Shown: positions 1 through 8,802 of the stretch, in pieces | How the letters are laid out: the number at the start of each line of letters is the position of its first letter | How positions within the stretch are numbered: position 1 is the first letter of the stretch | Notes under the pieces: generated by a model | Seen by the model: the letters and a program-made list of their open reading frames with translations, nothing else | Told to the model about the DNA's origin: nothing | Database searches by the model: none | Origin: DSXF01 sp964387495 | GTDB taxonomy: Bacteria; Chloroflexota; Anaerolineae; Anaerolineales; Villigracilaceae | Assembly (NCBI GenBank): GCA_964387495.1 | Contig: CAYLXB010000001.1 | Coordinates: forward strand, 1-64,000 | DNA length: 64,000 bases | Direction of reading: 5' to 3' | Program-made: the position numbers and the translations under genes

Positions 1-60
1 TTACCAACTCTCGAGGCTTCCTCCTTGTCCGAACTCATGTCCGAACTTCAGTTTTACACC

Positions 61-88
61 TTGACAGACTCTCATTCTTACGTATAAT
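61..88 (+). promoter_or_regulatory. Sigma-70-type promoter for the trpB2 T-box transcript
   Basis: A perfect TTGACA (61-66) and a perfect TATAAT (83-88) are separated by 16 bp. Transcription would start near 95, just ahead of the T-box leader, so the leader RNA and trpB2 form one transcript. Bases 1-60 upstream show no gene. Confidence 0.8.
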
Positions 89-319
89 CCATCCAACCTA
101 AATCATTAAAGACGATGAAGAGGACGAGTAAGCCTCGTACGGCGGTACAGAGAGCAGGCGGCAAGTGATGAAAGTCCTGCCCGCACGATGAAACTGAATG
201 GACCTCAGAGTTGCCAGGCGAACGGGTTTCCTCAGTAGCCTGAGCCGGAGTGGCCACCGTTACCAGGGCTTAGTCACTTAGTCTTTCGACTAGCTGACGA
301 CAAGAGTGAGGCTGGCTGT

Positions 320-347
320 TCCCTGTGCATCACACAGGGATTTTTTT
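320..347 (+). terminator. T-box Stem III-like hairpin with U-tract
   Basis: TCCCTGTG (320-327) and CACAGGGA (333-340) form an 8-bp stem with a 5-nt loop, followed by seven T residues (341-347). In a T-box this is the expected place of Stem III, but the long U-tract also gives it the form of an intrinsic terminator ahead of the main antiterminator/terminator switch. Confidence 0.55.
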
Positions 348-384
348 ATGGCCAATCCAGCTTAATTCGGGTGGTACCACGGAC

Positions 385-424
385 AACGCGTTCGTCCCGT
401 TTGCGGATGAACGCGTTTTTGTTT
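385..424 (+). terminator. T-box regulated intrinsic terminator
   Basis: AACGCGTTCGTCC (385-397) pairs with GGATGAACGCGTT (405-417) with a single G-T wobble, followed by a T-rich tract. The 5' arm begins 3 nt after the T-box sequence, so antiterminator and terminator compete for the same strand, as in other transcriptional T-boxes. Confidence 0.88.
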
Positions 425-463
425 CACCTGTCTTTCCTTTCACAGGACTACGGAGCAGAAAAA

Positions 464-541
464 ATGAAAATAATAGTTGCCCTTAGACCGTTTGTCAGAT
501 GGAGCACGCCAATGAATTACATTGCATTTTATCCACCCTGA
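464..541 (+). CDS. Possible 25-residue leader ORF between T-box and trpB2
   Basis: An ATG at 464 opens a 25-codon frame that ends with TGA at 539-541. A GGAG (452-455) lies 8 bp before the ATG, which is an acceptable ribosome-binding site. The predicted peptide contains one Trp and no recognisable domain. It may be a chance ORF in the 190-bp leader between the terminator and trpB2. I found nothing else in this gap. Confidence 0.2.
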   Translation: MKIIVALRPFVRWSTPMNYIAFYPP

Positions 542-612
542 AGGGACACTGACTGAATATTTTTGTACCCAAATTGTTGTTATTCACCCGTTTAATAATA
601 AGGAGATCAACC

Positions 613-1989
613 ATGTCTGACCAAACCCGCTTTCTATTGAACGAAACTGACCTGCCGAAATTCTGGTACAACGTGCAAGCCGATAGCACCGTGCCTCCTC
701 AACCTGTCCTGAACCCAATTACAAAAGAACCTATCACACCTGATTTTCTCTCTGTGCTCTTCCCCATGGAAATTATCATGCAGGAAATCAGCACCGAGCG
801 ATTCATTGAGATTCCAGAGCAAGTGCGAGAGATGTACAAGTTATACCGCCCAACGCCACTAATCCGGGCTCGGCGTCTTGAGAAGATACTGGACACACCG
901 GCTCATATATATTTTAAAAACGAATCTGTTTCACCTGTAGGCAGCCATAAACCCAATACAGCCATTCCGCAGGCTTTTTACAACAAAGTGGCGGGGACGA
1001 AAGCAATGACCACCGAGACCGGTGCCGGGCAATGGGGCACTTCGCTCGCCATGGCATGCAACTTCTTCGGCATGGACCTGGAAGTTTATATGGTCAAGGT
1101 TTCATACAATCAGAAACCTTACCGGCGCATCTTCATGGAGACTTATGGCGCCCAAGTCTTTGCCAGTCCTACTGACCGCACTGACTTTGGGCGTTCGCTT
1201 CTGGCCAAAGACCCACAAAACGGAGGCTCACTCGGTATCGCCATTTCAGAGGCGGTAGAGGTGGCAGCCAAATCAGGCGGAGTAAAAAAATACAGCCTGG
1301 GTTCAGTACTCAACCATGTGTTGATGCATCAAACCGTTATCGGCGAAGAGGCGCTCAAGCAAATGGACCTGGCTGGTGAGTATCCGGATGTGGTCATCGG
1401 CTGCGTCGGCGGCGGTTCAAACTTCGGCGGTATTGCCTTCCCGTTCCTGCGCCAGAACTTAAAGGAAGGCAAACGCACTCGCCTCCTGGCGGTCGAGCCG
1501 ACAGCCACCCCCTCTCTGACAAAAGGCACCTATACTTTTGACTATGGGGATACGGCTCAAATGGCCCCCATTGTCAAGATGTATACACTTGGCCACACTT
1601 TCATGCCAGCCGGAATCCACGCAGGCGGGTTGCGTTACCATGGCATGGCGCCGTTAGTCTCAGCCCTTTATGATTCCGGATTGATCGAGGCGACAGCCAT
1701 TCCCCAAGTCGGCACATTCGAAGCAGCGGTTATGTTTACCAAAACGGAAGGCATTCTTCCAGCACCAGAGTCAGCACATGCCATTCGGGTGGCAATTGAT
1801 GAAGCGCTGGATGCCAAAGCCAAGGGAGAAAAACGTGTCATCCTGTTCAATCTCTCAGGACACGGTCATTTCGATATGACGGCTTATCAATCCTTCCTGA
1901 ATGGTCAACTAGTGGATTATGAATATCCCGCAGAAGCAATCGAAGAAGCGATGAAAGACCTGCCGCAGGTGGAATTAGCAGCAGCCTAG
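613..1989 (+). CDS. trpB2: Tryptophan synthase beta chain, TrpB2 type
   Basis: This PLP enzyme condenses indole with L-serine to give tryptophan. The 458-residue protein has the PLP lysine in SPVGSHKPNTA, the glycine-rich phosphate loop GCVGGGSNFGG, and the N-terminal extension and SHKPN-type motif of the TrpB2 subgroup rather than the GAHKIN motif of TrpB1. I chose the ATG at 613 because AGGAG (601-605) precedes it by 7 bp; an upstream in-frame start at 574 lacks such a site. No trpA lies nearby, which is common for TrpB2, an enzyme often thought to work without TrpA, for example in indole salvage. Expression is very likely controlled by the tryptophan T-box in the leader. Confidence 0.92.
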   Translation: MSDQTRFLLNETDLPKFWYNVQADSTVPPQPVLNPITKEPITPDFLSVLFPMEIIMQEISTERFIEIPEQVREMYKLYRPTPLIRARRLEKILDTPAHIYFKNESVSPVGSHKPNTAIPQAFYNKVAGTKAMTTETGAGQWGTSLAMACNFFGMDLEVYMVKVSYNQKPYRRIFMETYGAQVFASPTDRTDFGRSLLAKDPQNGGSLGIAISEAVEVAAKSGGVKKYSLGSVLNHVLMHQTVIGEEALKQMDLAGEYPDVVIGCVGGGSNFGGIAFPFLRQNLKEGKRTRLLAVEPTATPSLTKGTYTFDYGDTAQMAPIVKMYTLGHTFMPAGIHAGGLRYHGMAPLVSALYDSGLIEATAIPQVGTFEAAVMFTKTEGILPAPESAHAIRVAIDEALDAKAKGEKRVILFNLSGHGHFDMTAYQSFLNGQLVDYEYPAEAIEEAMKDLPQVELAAA

Positions 1990-1999
1990 TGATTCCGAA

Positions 2000-2036
2000 A
2001 AGCCTTCGGGGTGTTGATACCCCGAAGGCTTTTTCT
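2000..2036 (+). terminator. Intrinsic terminator after trpB2
   Basis: AAGCCTTCGGGGT (2000-2012) and ACCCCGAAGGCTT (2019-2031) form a perfect 13-bp stem with a 6-nt loop and a T-rich tail. Confidence 0.93.
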
Positions 2037-2112
2037 ATTCAATCGTGGCCTGTCTCAGGTAAAAACAATTTATTAGAAAGTCTTTGAATCGTAAAACGTG
2101 TTTATCCAAGCC

Positions 2113-2141
2113 TTGATTCACCATAAAGAGGCGCCTATAAT
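2113..2141 (+). promoter_or_regulatory. Promoter of the diguanylate cyclase transcript
   Basis: TTGATT (2113-2118) and a perfect TATAAT (2136-2141) are spaced by 17 bp. The expected start near 2148 coincides with the first base of the structured leader that follows. Confidence 0.75.
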
Positions 2142-2147
2142 GTAGAA

Positions 2148-2244
2148 CATTTACTGAAAACAGGTAGTGATGACTCAGGGTATTGCAATGGCTGCCGACC
2201 CTGGTGTGTAAATGGCGAAACCTACCGTTGCGGTTTCGCTTTTT
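2148..2244 (+). promoter_or_regulatory. Candidate unclassified riboswitch with terminator
   Basis: The leader begins with CATTTAC (2148-2154), which pairs perfectly with GTAAATG (2208-2214) and closes a roughly 55-nt core. Inside it CAGGGT (2176-2181) pairs with ACCCTG (2198-2203). Directly after the closing stem is an intrinsic terminator, GCGAAACC (2215-2222) with GGTTTCGC (2232-2239) and five T residues. GGTAG (2163-2167) could instead pair with CTACC (2222-2226), inside the terminator hairpin, which suggests a switch. The layout is that of a transcriptional riboswitch, but I do not recognise the class: the core lacks the conserved GACGCAAAGCC of the GEMM c-di-GMP-I aptamer. A simple attenuator cannot be excluded. 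Confidence 0.5.
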
Positions 2245-2271
2245 CTTTCAGAGACGAAAGGGCACGGATAA

Positions 2272-4041
2272 ATGCCAGACGAAGGAAATTCATCCTCAAA
2301 GATATCGTCTTTAGAAACAGCACTTAGGGAGAGTGAAGAGCAATTACGGCTTGTATTGGAAGGCAGCCAGCAGGGCTTTTGGGATTGGAACATCGAAACC
2401 GGCACGGTCCAACGGAATACACGTTGGGCGGAAATGCTCGGTTATTCGCCAGATGAAATTGAACCCATAATTGACCAGTGGACAAACCTACTTCACCCTG
2501 ATGACCGGGATGACGCCTGGCGGGCGGTTTGGGATCATATCGAGGGGAAAACAGTCTCGTATGCCCATGAATTCCGCCTGCGGACAAAGGGCGGGGATTA
2601 TAAGTGGATTCTGGATCATGCAAGGATCGTCCGACGCGATCCAAAAGGACGTCCGTTGCGTATGTGTGGTATACAAACGGACATTACTGAACGAAAGAAA
2701 ATAGAAAACGCGTTGCGGGAAAGCGAGAGCCGCTTTCGCGCCATCACGGAAGGTTCTCCAACTGGAATCTACATCTTCCAAGACGGAATCATAAAGTATG
2801 TCAATCCCACTCTGTGCCATATAACGGGCTATAGCCAGGATGAATTACTCCAAAATAATCCGGTTGTGTTCATACACCCTGAAGACCGCAAGATAGCAGG
2901 CGAAATGATCCTCCAACGCCAGAAAAACAGCTCCAAGCCCTTCCAGCAGGAGTTCCGCTGTCTGCATAAAAATGGAAACACGATCTTCATCGAGGTTGTT
3001 GGCACGCGATTGGAGTTAAATGGCCGACCGGCTGAATTGGGCAATGTCCTGGATGTTACCAGGCGGAAGCAAATAGAGATAGAACTTGAGGAAGATAAAG
3101 AAATTTTTAAATTATTCATGGAACACAGCCCTGTTTATGTTTTCATCAAAGATGAAGATATCAGGCCTGTCCTGTTGAGCAAGAATTACGAAGAAATGCT
3201 CGGAAAACCAATCGATGAACTGCTTGGCAAGGATATGGAAGAATTGTTCCCACCTGAGATTGCTCGCAACATGAAACAGGATGATCTTGAAGTCTTGCGA
3301 AGCGGGAAACCGATCAAAGTGATCGAGGAAATGGACGGCAAAGTTTTTGAAACCACAAAATTTACGATCATCCGGCAAGGTAAACCAAGCTTCATAGCGG
3401 GCTTTACTGTGGATATCACGGAACGAAGGCGGGTAGAAATTGCCTATCAAGAAGCAAACAAACGTCTTGAAGCGCACGTGACAGAGATCGAATTGCTACA
3501 TGAACAATTGCGCGAACAGGCCATCCGTGATCCGCTTACCGGCTTGTTCAACCGGCGATACCTACAGGAGACATTGGACCGAGAAATTTCTCGTGCTGGT
3601 CGGGATGGGCAGTCGGTTGGACTGATTATCATGGATATCGACAATTTTAAACAGGTTAATGACTCCTACGGGCATAAAGCTGGGGACCAGATGTTGAAGG
3701 CCCTTGGGAAATTACTGATGGCCAATATCCGCTCAGAGGATATTCCCTGCCGGTATGGTGGGGAGGAGTTCGTGATCGTCATGCCTGGAGCATCGCTGCA
3801 GGCAGCTCGAGATCGTGCAGAAAGCATCCGCAACAAATTTGATGCCTTGTATGTACACTATGGGAACCAAATCCTGCACGCCACGATGTCTCTTGGCGTG
3901 GCTGCTTTTCCTCAGCATGGCCTTAATAGTGAAGCCACCCTGATTCGCGCCGATCGTGCGCTTTACCACGCCAAACAGAAAGGCCGCAACTGTGTTGTAG
4001 CCTACCAAGATACAGGCCGAATGCCATTGATAAAAGAATAG
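2272..4041 (+). CDS. Diguanylate cyclase with three PAS domains (PAS-PAS-PAS-GGDEF)
   Basis: This soluble 589-residue protein has no signal peptide or membrane segment. Three PAS domains follow each other at about residues 15-135, 140-265 and 275-395, the first two with clear PAC tails ending in DITERKK and DVTRRKQ. A short coiled coil leads to a GGDEF domain at about 425-585. The active-site loop is GGEEF, and an RSED sequence five residues before it matches the RxxD inhibitory site, so product feedback by c-di-GMP is likely. The enzyme should make c-di-GMP from two GTP in response to small-molecule or redox signals sensed by the PAS domains. It forms its own transcription unit behind a structured leader. 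Confidence 0.9.
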   Translation: MPDEGNSSSKISSLETALRESEEQLRLVLEGSQQGFWDWNIETGTVQRNTRWAEMLGYSPDEIEPIIDQWTNLLHPDDRDDAWRAVWDHIEGKTVSYAHEFRLRTKGGDYKWILDHARIVRRDPKGRPLRMCGIQTDITERKKIENALRESESRFRAITEGSPTGIYIFQDGIIKYVNPTLCHITGYSQDELLQNNPVVFIHPEDRKIAGEMILQRQKNSSKPFQQEFRCLHKNGNTIFIEVVGTRLELNGRPAELGNVLDVTRRKQIEIELEEDKEIFKLFMEHSPVYVFIKDEDIRPVLLSKNYEEMLGKPIDELLGKDMEELFPPEIARNMKQDDLEVLRSGKPIKVIEEMDGKVFETTKFTIIRQGKPSFIAGFTVDITERRRVEIAYQEANKRLEAHVTEIELLHEQLREQAIRDPLTGLFNRRYLQETLDREISRAGRDGQSVGLIIMDIDNFKQVNDSYGHKAGDQMLKALGKLLMANIRSEDIPCRYGGEEFVIVMPGASLQAARDRAESIRNKFDALYVHYGNQILHATMSLGVAAFPQHGLNSEATLIRADRALYHAKQKGRNCVVAYQDTGRMPLIKE

Positions 4042-4060
4042 TTCGTTGTCCCCAATGCAA

Positions 4061-4101
4061 AGACACCCGGCACTTTTATCATCCGGGTGTCTAATTTTTT
4101 T
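4061..4101. terminator. Bidirectional terminator between the diguanylate cyclase and dnaE
   Basis: AGACACCCGG (4061-4070) and CCGGGTGTCT (4083-4092) form a 10-bp stem, with a run of T (4095-4101) on the plus side. It lies between two convergent genes and can serve the plus-strand transcript best. Confidence 0.85.
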
Positions 4102-7100
4102 ATTGTAGTGTAATCGGCTCAATACGCCAGGTCTCTTCAGCAAGCAGTCTTTTCAGACGCGCCAACAGCGCTGGGCAGATATGGGTAGTGTCATTGGGAA
4201 AATCAATCAAGTGTCCACGACCATTCTCAAAAACCTGTAACTCAAAGCGGTCTCGACCGGGATGTGAAATCAAGATACCGATCAGCGACTTAATGCGGCG
4301 TCGATCACGTTCAGCATCGTCGCTGGGCCGCAAAATCAGTGTGATCAACTGCGGCTGTCGACCATCACCATCATCCGGTTCAACCCGGATAACAGGCGGA
4401 AGAATGGGCGGTGGTATAACTCTGGCAGTCTGCTCCGTGAGAGCAGGCGGCGGCTGTGCTGAAACGACCTGCGGCTGTTCACTTTTCAAACTTGTTTGCG
4501 AAACTGAATGTCCGGGTATTCCTTCCCCCCCACTGGCAGCCCAGGCTTCCCAGCCAGGAGGAAAAGCATCGGGCGGCGGTGGACTGTCATCGCCATCCAA
4601 ATCCATGTCAGGGCTCTCTTCTGCAGCATAGGGGCTGGAAGGCTCTGAAATTCGCGGGGAACCCGGCTGCTTCCGTAGGGGCGGAGCAGAGCGCGCACCC
4701 GGTCCGGCAGTGGAAAGTGGCGAGCGGGCGATCGGCTGTCCGGATGGGGACAAAGGTGTCTCACTCAGAGTATCAGCCGCTTCTACCAGGTTCATTTCAG
4801 TTCGAATCACATCCACCAAGATCTTTGGTGGACTACTGTTCGCATCCACTTTCCCCTCGGCAAGCACGATCTTACCGACATCCACCAGAGCAGAACACTC
4901 CTGCCAGACTTTTGGGAAAAGCACCAATTCAATATTTCCCTGGATGTCCTCCAGGGTAACAAAGCCCATCATCGAACCTTTCTTCGTCTGGTAAGGGCGG
5001 GCGCCGACCACCAATCCGGCCACACGCACTTTTTCCTCGTGTTGAGCTTCACCAAGTTGACCGGAGAAGTAACTGACCAATTTTGCCAACGTGGGCTGGA
5101 TGGGTGTGAGCGGGTGATCCGACAGGTAAAGACCGATCAGTTCGCGTTCCCAGTTAAGCATTTCACGGCGGTCTTCCTTACCGCTGGGCGGCGGTAGAAC
5201 AATCTCCTCGGTCACGCTGTCTGAAACGTCAAAGAGGCTCATCTGCCCTGCATCGGCTGCGCGAAAGTGAGAGATGCTGGCAGCTACAATCCGATCCAGG
5301 TTTTGGAGCAGGCTCAAACGCGGGCCAAAACGATCCAGAGCACCTACTTTAATAAGGCACTCCAGTGTACGTTTGCCGACCGTACGTAAATCCACGCGCC
5401 GGGTCAAATCGTTTAAATTGGCAAATGGGCCACTGTCGCGTGCTTTGAGAATTAATTCCACAGGACCCTGCCCAACATTCTTGACTGCACCCATTCCAAA
5501 ACGGATTGCTGGGCCTTCTGGTAAATCCTCGATAATGAAGTCGTAGCCACTCGTGTTGATATCAGGAGGCAAGACTGGCACACCCATATTGCGTGCCTCG
5601 GCGACATAAAACGCCACCTTTCCTGTCTCCCCCTTCCATACAGTTAGCAGGGCCGACATATATTCAGCAGGATAATGCGCTTTGAGATAGGCGGTTTGCA
5701 CGGCAATTACGCCGTAATCTGCCGCATGAGATTTATTGAAGCCATAACGGGCAAACTCTTCCCAGTCAGCATAGATGATTCCAGCCGTTTCCTTTGGAAT
5801 GCCCCTTGCAACTGCCCCATTGATGAACTTAACCTGGTGTTTTTCTATTTCTTCTTTCTTTTTCTTTGAAATAGCCTTGCGGAGTTCGTCAGACTCAGAG
5901 GGAGTGTAGCCGGCCAGTTCGACCGCAGCCCGCATAAGTTGTTCCTGGTAGACCGGGATGCCGTACGTTGATTCATAGATGGGTCTGAGCGCTTCGTGAC
6001 GATAGGTGGGTTCCTCCTCGCCATGCATGCGTTTGATGTAATTGGGGATGAAAGCCATGGGACCAGGGCGATAAAGAGCCACCATAGCAATTACATTTTC
6101 CAATGTCTGCGGCTTCATTTCCACCAGGTAACGGGTCATACCGCCGCCTTCCAGTTGGAAGATGCCCGCCGTCTGGCCGTTCCCCATCAACTCAAAAGAT
6201 TTGGGGTCATCGAGCGGAATATTATCAAGGTTGAACTCCCGGCCGTGCCGTTTTTCAATGAGTGTACAGGCTTGCGCCATCACCGTCAGCGTGGACAAAC
6301 CCAAAAAGTCCACCTTGAGCATGCCGAGCGAATCGAGGATACCCATCTCGAACTGGGTAACCGACTTGATGGGAGTTTCCTCTGATCCAGATGTTGGTCG
6401 GTGCAGAGGCAAATAATCAATCAGGGGTTTATCGGCGATGACAACTCCGGCCGCATGTGTTCCCGCATTACGAACCACACCCTCCATCAGGCTGGCCGTG
6501 TCTATCAATTCTTTCATGTGCGGGGCCGAATCATAAATTGACTTTAATTCCGGATTCTGCTCGAGGGTCTCGTGTAGACTTACAGATTTGCCCGGTACAT
6601 TCGGGATTAGTTTCGCCACCCGATCTACTTCATTAAGTGGAATATCCATTACACGGCCGACATCGCGAATAGCAGCACGGGCGCCCAACGTGCCAAAGGT
6701 GATGATCTGTGCAACCTTATCGTCACCATATTTATTCGCCGTATACTCCAGCATTTCAGCCCGGCGATCATCAGGAAAGTCCAGGTCAATATCGGGCATG
6801 GAGATACGGCCCGGATTCAGGAATCGCTCAAAGATAAGCCCGTGTTCAATTGGGTCCACAAGGGTAATATCCAACGTGTAGGCGATGATCGAACCGGCCG
6901 CTGAACCACGTGCGTTATACCAGATTCCCTTTTCACGCGCGTGTCTGCACAAATCCCATACGATAATAAAATATGCGTCAAAACCCATGTCATGGACCAC
7001 CTGGAGTTCGTAATTCAGGCGGTTGCAGATTTCCGGATCAACAGCCCGCGAGCCATAACGTCGCTGGCACCCTGCCTGGCACAGGGACTTCAAATAAGTC

Positions 7101-7981
7101 TGAGGAGTATGCCCCTCAGGGACAGGAAATTGGGGGAGATGGTATCCTTTAAATGACAAGTCCACCTTGCAACGCTCAGCGATCAACAAGGTATTGCTGA
7201 GTGCCTCTGGGACTTCTCGAAAAAGAGTGCTCATTTCCTGCGGTGTGCGCAAGTAATAGGATGGATCAGTCATGCGCATACGGTCAGGGTTGGAAAGTAC
7301 AGTACCGGTCTGGATGGCCAGCATGATATCTTGCAGGCGGGCGTCATCTGGTTCAATATAGTGCACATCATTGGTAGCAACATAGCGCATGGAATACCGC
7401 GCACCCAACTCCAACAGGCGGCGGTTCAAGTCGGTGATCTCTTTGATGTTGTGCTGCTGAAGCTCCACAAAGAAACGATCCCGGCCGAAAACGTCATAAT
7501 ACCAATTCATGCGCCGGAGGGCTTCTTCGGGATTGTCTTCCAGCAGGGAACGAGGGATTTCAGCCGACATACAACCGGTAGTACAAATCAGTCCTTCGGA
7601 ATGTCGAGCCAGAAAGTCCTTGTCGATGCGGGGATAATAATAAAAGCCATCCAGTTGAGCAGCGCTGGCGATCTTAAGCAGATTGTCATACCCTGTTGCG
7701 TTCTCAGCCAGGAGAAGCGTGTGATACGACTTTTTGTCCAGCTTCGGATCCCGGTCTTTCATGCCGCGGGCAGCCATATAGGTTTCCATTCCGATAATTG
7801 GCTTGATTCCCTCTTTTTGTGCGGCATTGAAAAACTCAATGACACCATACATCGTGCCGTGATCAGTAATAGCCAAAGCCGGCATCTCCATATCCTTGGC
7901 ACGCTTTACCAGCTTCTTAATATTTGAGAAGCCGTCCAGCAAGGAATATTCGGAATGCACATGGAGGTGAACAAAAGACAT
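4100..7981 (-). CDS. dnaE: DNA polymerase III alpha subunit (DnaE)
   Basis: This is the replicative polymerase subunit. The 1293-residue protein starts with a PHP domain (HLHVHSEYSLLDG) and continues with the C-family polymerase core. The catalytic acidic motif PDIDLDF places aspartates at 397, 399 and 401. A helix-hairpin-helix region and an OB-fold (around VRVAGLVVGARPYQTKKGSM) follow. From about residue 1067 to 1197 there is a Pro/Ser/Ala-rich, probably disordered stretch, then a short C-terminal domain. The protein is some 130 residues longer than E. coli DnaE, and most of the excess is this linker. The start MSFVHLHVHSEYS is typical for the family. Confidence 0.96.
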   Translation of the reverse strand: MSFVHLHVHSEYSLLDGFSNIKKLVKRAKDMEMPALAITDHGTMYGVIEFFNAAQKEGIKPIIGMETYMAARGMKDRDPKLDKKSYHTLLLAENATGYDNLLKIASAAQLDGFYYYPRIDKDFLARHSEGLICTTGCMSAEIPRSLLEDNPEEALRRMNWYYDVFGRDRFFVELQQHNIKEITDLNRRLLELGARYSMRYVATNDVHYIEPDDARLQDIMLAIQTGTVLSNPDRMRMTDPSYYLRTPQEMSTLFREVPEALSNTLLIAERCKVDLSFKGYHLPQFPVPEGHTPQTYLKSLCQAGCQRRYGSRAVDPEICNRLNYELQVVHDMGFDAYFIIVWDLCRHAREKGIWYNARGSAAGSIIAYTLDITLVDPIEHGLIFERFLNPGRISMPDIDLDFPDDRRAEMLEYTANKYGDDKVAQIITFGTLGARAAIRDVGRVMDIPLNEVDRVAKLIPNVPGKSVSLHETLEQNPELKSIYDSAPHMKELIDTASLMEGVVRNAGTHAAGVVIADKPLIDYLPLHRPTSGSEETPIKSVTQFEMGILDSLGMLKVDFLGLSTLTVMAQACTLIEKRHGREFNLDNIPLDDPKSFELMGNGQTAGIFQLEGGGMTRYLVEMKPQTLENVIAMVALYRPGPMAFIPNYIKRMHGEEEPTYRHEALRPIYESTYGIPVYQEQLMRAAVELAGYTPSESDELRKAISKKKKEEIEKHQVKFINGAVARGIPKETAGIIYADWEEFARYGFNKSHAADYGVIAVQTAYLKAHYPAEYMSALLTVWKGETGKVAFYVAEARNMGVPVLPPDINTSGYDFIIEDLPEGPAIRFGMGAVKNVGQGPVELILKARDSGPFANLNDLTRRVDLRTVGKRTLECLIKVGALDRFGPRLSLLQNLDRIVAASISHFRAADAGQMSLFDVSDSVTEEIVLPPPSGKEDRREMLNWERELIGLYLSDHPLTPIQPTLAKLVSYFSGQLGEAQHEEKVRVAGLVVGARPYQTKKGSMMGFVTLEDIQGNIELVLFPKVWQECSALVDVGKIVLAEGKVDANSSPPKILVDVIRTEMNLVEAADTLSETPLSPSGQPIARSPLSTAGPGARSAPPLRKQPGSPRISEPSSPYAAEESPDMDLDGDDSPPPPDAFPPGWEAWAASGGEGIPGHSVSQTSLKSEQPQVVSAQPPPALTEQTARVIPPPILPPVIRVEPDDGDGRQPQLITLILRPSDDAERDRRRIKSLIGILISHPGRDRFELQVFENGRGHLIDFPNDTTHICPALLARLKRLLAEETWRIEPITLQ

Positions 7982-8027
7982 GGGAAAATCACCAATACAG
8001 TATTCAGGTGTCGGTGGCGCCGATTCG

Positions 8028-8036
8028 ATTATAGCA
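8028..8036 (-). promoter_or_regulatory. Extended -10 promoter of dnaE
   Basis: Read on the minus strand, TGCTATAAT forms an extended -10 element about 45 bp before the dnaE start. No good -35 box is seen at 17 bp, which the TGn extension can compensate. The rest of the divergent dnaE/gmk gap (7982-8146) shows no gene. Confidence 0.5.
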
Positions 8037-8146
8037 TGGACGTTCTACAATAGAGCAATCGATTGCCTTAAAATATTGGCTTTTTGATACAACGACCAGA
8101 CGAGACAAGGCAGTGAGCATGCTTCCCTTTCGAGTAAAATAAGACC

Positions 8147-8767
8147 ATGACTGATACCGAATTCAATCTCTATCATCCCCAGCCTTTGCTGATCGTTATC
8201 TCAGGACCATCAGGGGTGGGTAAAGACAGCGTTTTGCACGGATTAAAAGAGCGCAAACTGCCGATGCACTTCGTCGTGACAGCCACCACACGCGCCCGCC
8301 GTGAAAATGAGGTACATGGCAAGGATTACTTCTTCCTGTCGAAAGAAGAATTTGCCCGCATGATCGAAGAAGAAGAATTGATCGAATATGCCATTGTTTA
8401 CAGCGATTACAAAGGTATCCCCAAGCAACAAGTGCGAGAGGCACTGGCTTCGGGAAAAGATGTAATCATGCGTCTAGACGTGCAAGGTGCAGCTACAGTG
8501 CGCAAACTTGCACCTGAGGCTGTGCTTATCTTTATTACCACACCCAGCGAAGAGGAACTAGTCCAGCGTTTAAAGAAGCGCCAAACAGAGGCAGCCGAAG
8601 ATTTGAGCCTGCGCATTGCTACCGCTCGCCAGGAACTCAAGCGTGCTGAAGAATTCGACTATGTAATAATCAATGCCGATAATCAATTGGGTCAAACAGT
8701 ACAAACTGTAATTGCAATCATTGATGCCGAACACCATCGCGTTAATCCGCGCCGGGTAACTTTATAA
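8147..8767 (+). CDS. gmk: Guanylate kinase
   Basis: Guanylate kinase phosphorylates GMP to GDP with ATP in purine nucleotide synthesis. The 206-residue protein has the P-loop GPSGVGKDS near its N-terminus, the GMP-binding TTRARRENEVHGKDYFF segment, and the lid region with RLKKRQTE. Its length is normal for the family. The N-terminus has about ten extra residues before the first strand. It is divergent from dnaE, and a rhomboid protease gene follows after a short gap, so the two may be cotranscribed. Confidence 0.96.
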   Translation: MTDTEFNLYHPQPLLIVISGPSGVGKDSVLHGLKERKLPMHFVVTATTRARRENEVHGKDYFFLSKEEFARMIEEEELIEYAIVYSDYKGIPKQQVREALASGKDVIMRLDVQGAATVRKLAPEAVLIFITTPSEEELVQRLKKRQTEAAEDLSLRIATARQELKRAEEFDYVIINADNQLGQTVQTVIAIIDAEHHRVNPRRVTL

Positions 8768-8802
8768 GACTGGTGCCAGTACAAGATTTAGAGGTATATT
8801 CG

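Larger units (their letters stand above)
108..425 (+). promoter_or_regulatory. T-box riboswitch, tryptophan-specific
   Basis: The leader shows the T-box landmarks in order: a Stem I start (GATGAAGAGGACGAGTA, from about 113), an AGAGAG element (150-155), a specifier region with TGG at 199-201 inside GAATGGACC, the late Stem I/II motif ACCGTTACCAGGGC (about 257-270), and the T-box sequence GGGTGGTACCACGG (369-382) whose TGGT can pair with an uncharged tRNA 3' end. A TGG specifier means tRNA-Trp, which fits the trpB2 gene behind it. Uncharged tRNA-Trp should favour the antiterminator and read-through. The specifier codon is inferred from position and from the regulated gene; a covariance-model fold would confirm it. 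Confidence 0.9.

Noticed and set aside
2148..2244. GEMM (c-di-GMP-I) riboswitch before the diguanylate cyclase
   Set aside because: An ATGGCTGCCG stretch resembles the 3' half, but the conserved GACGCAAAGCC segment and its pairing partner are absent.
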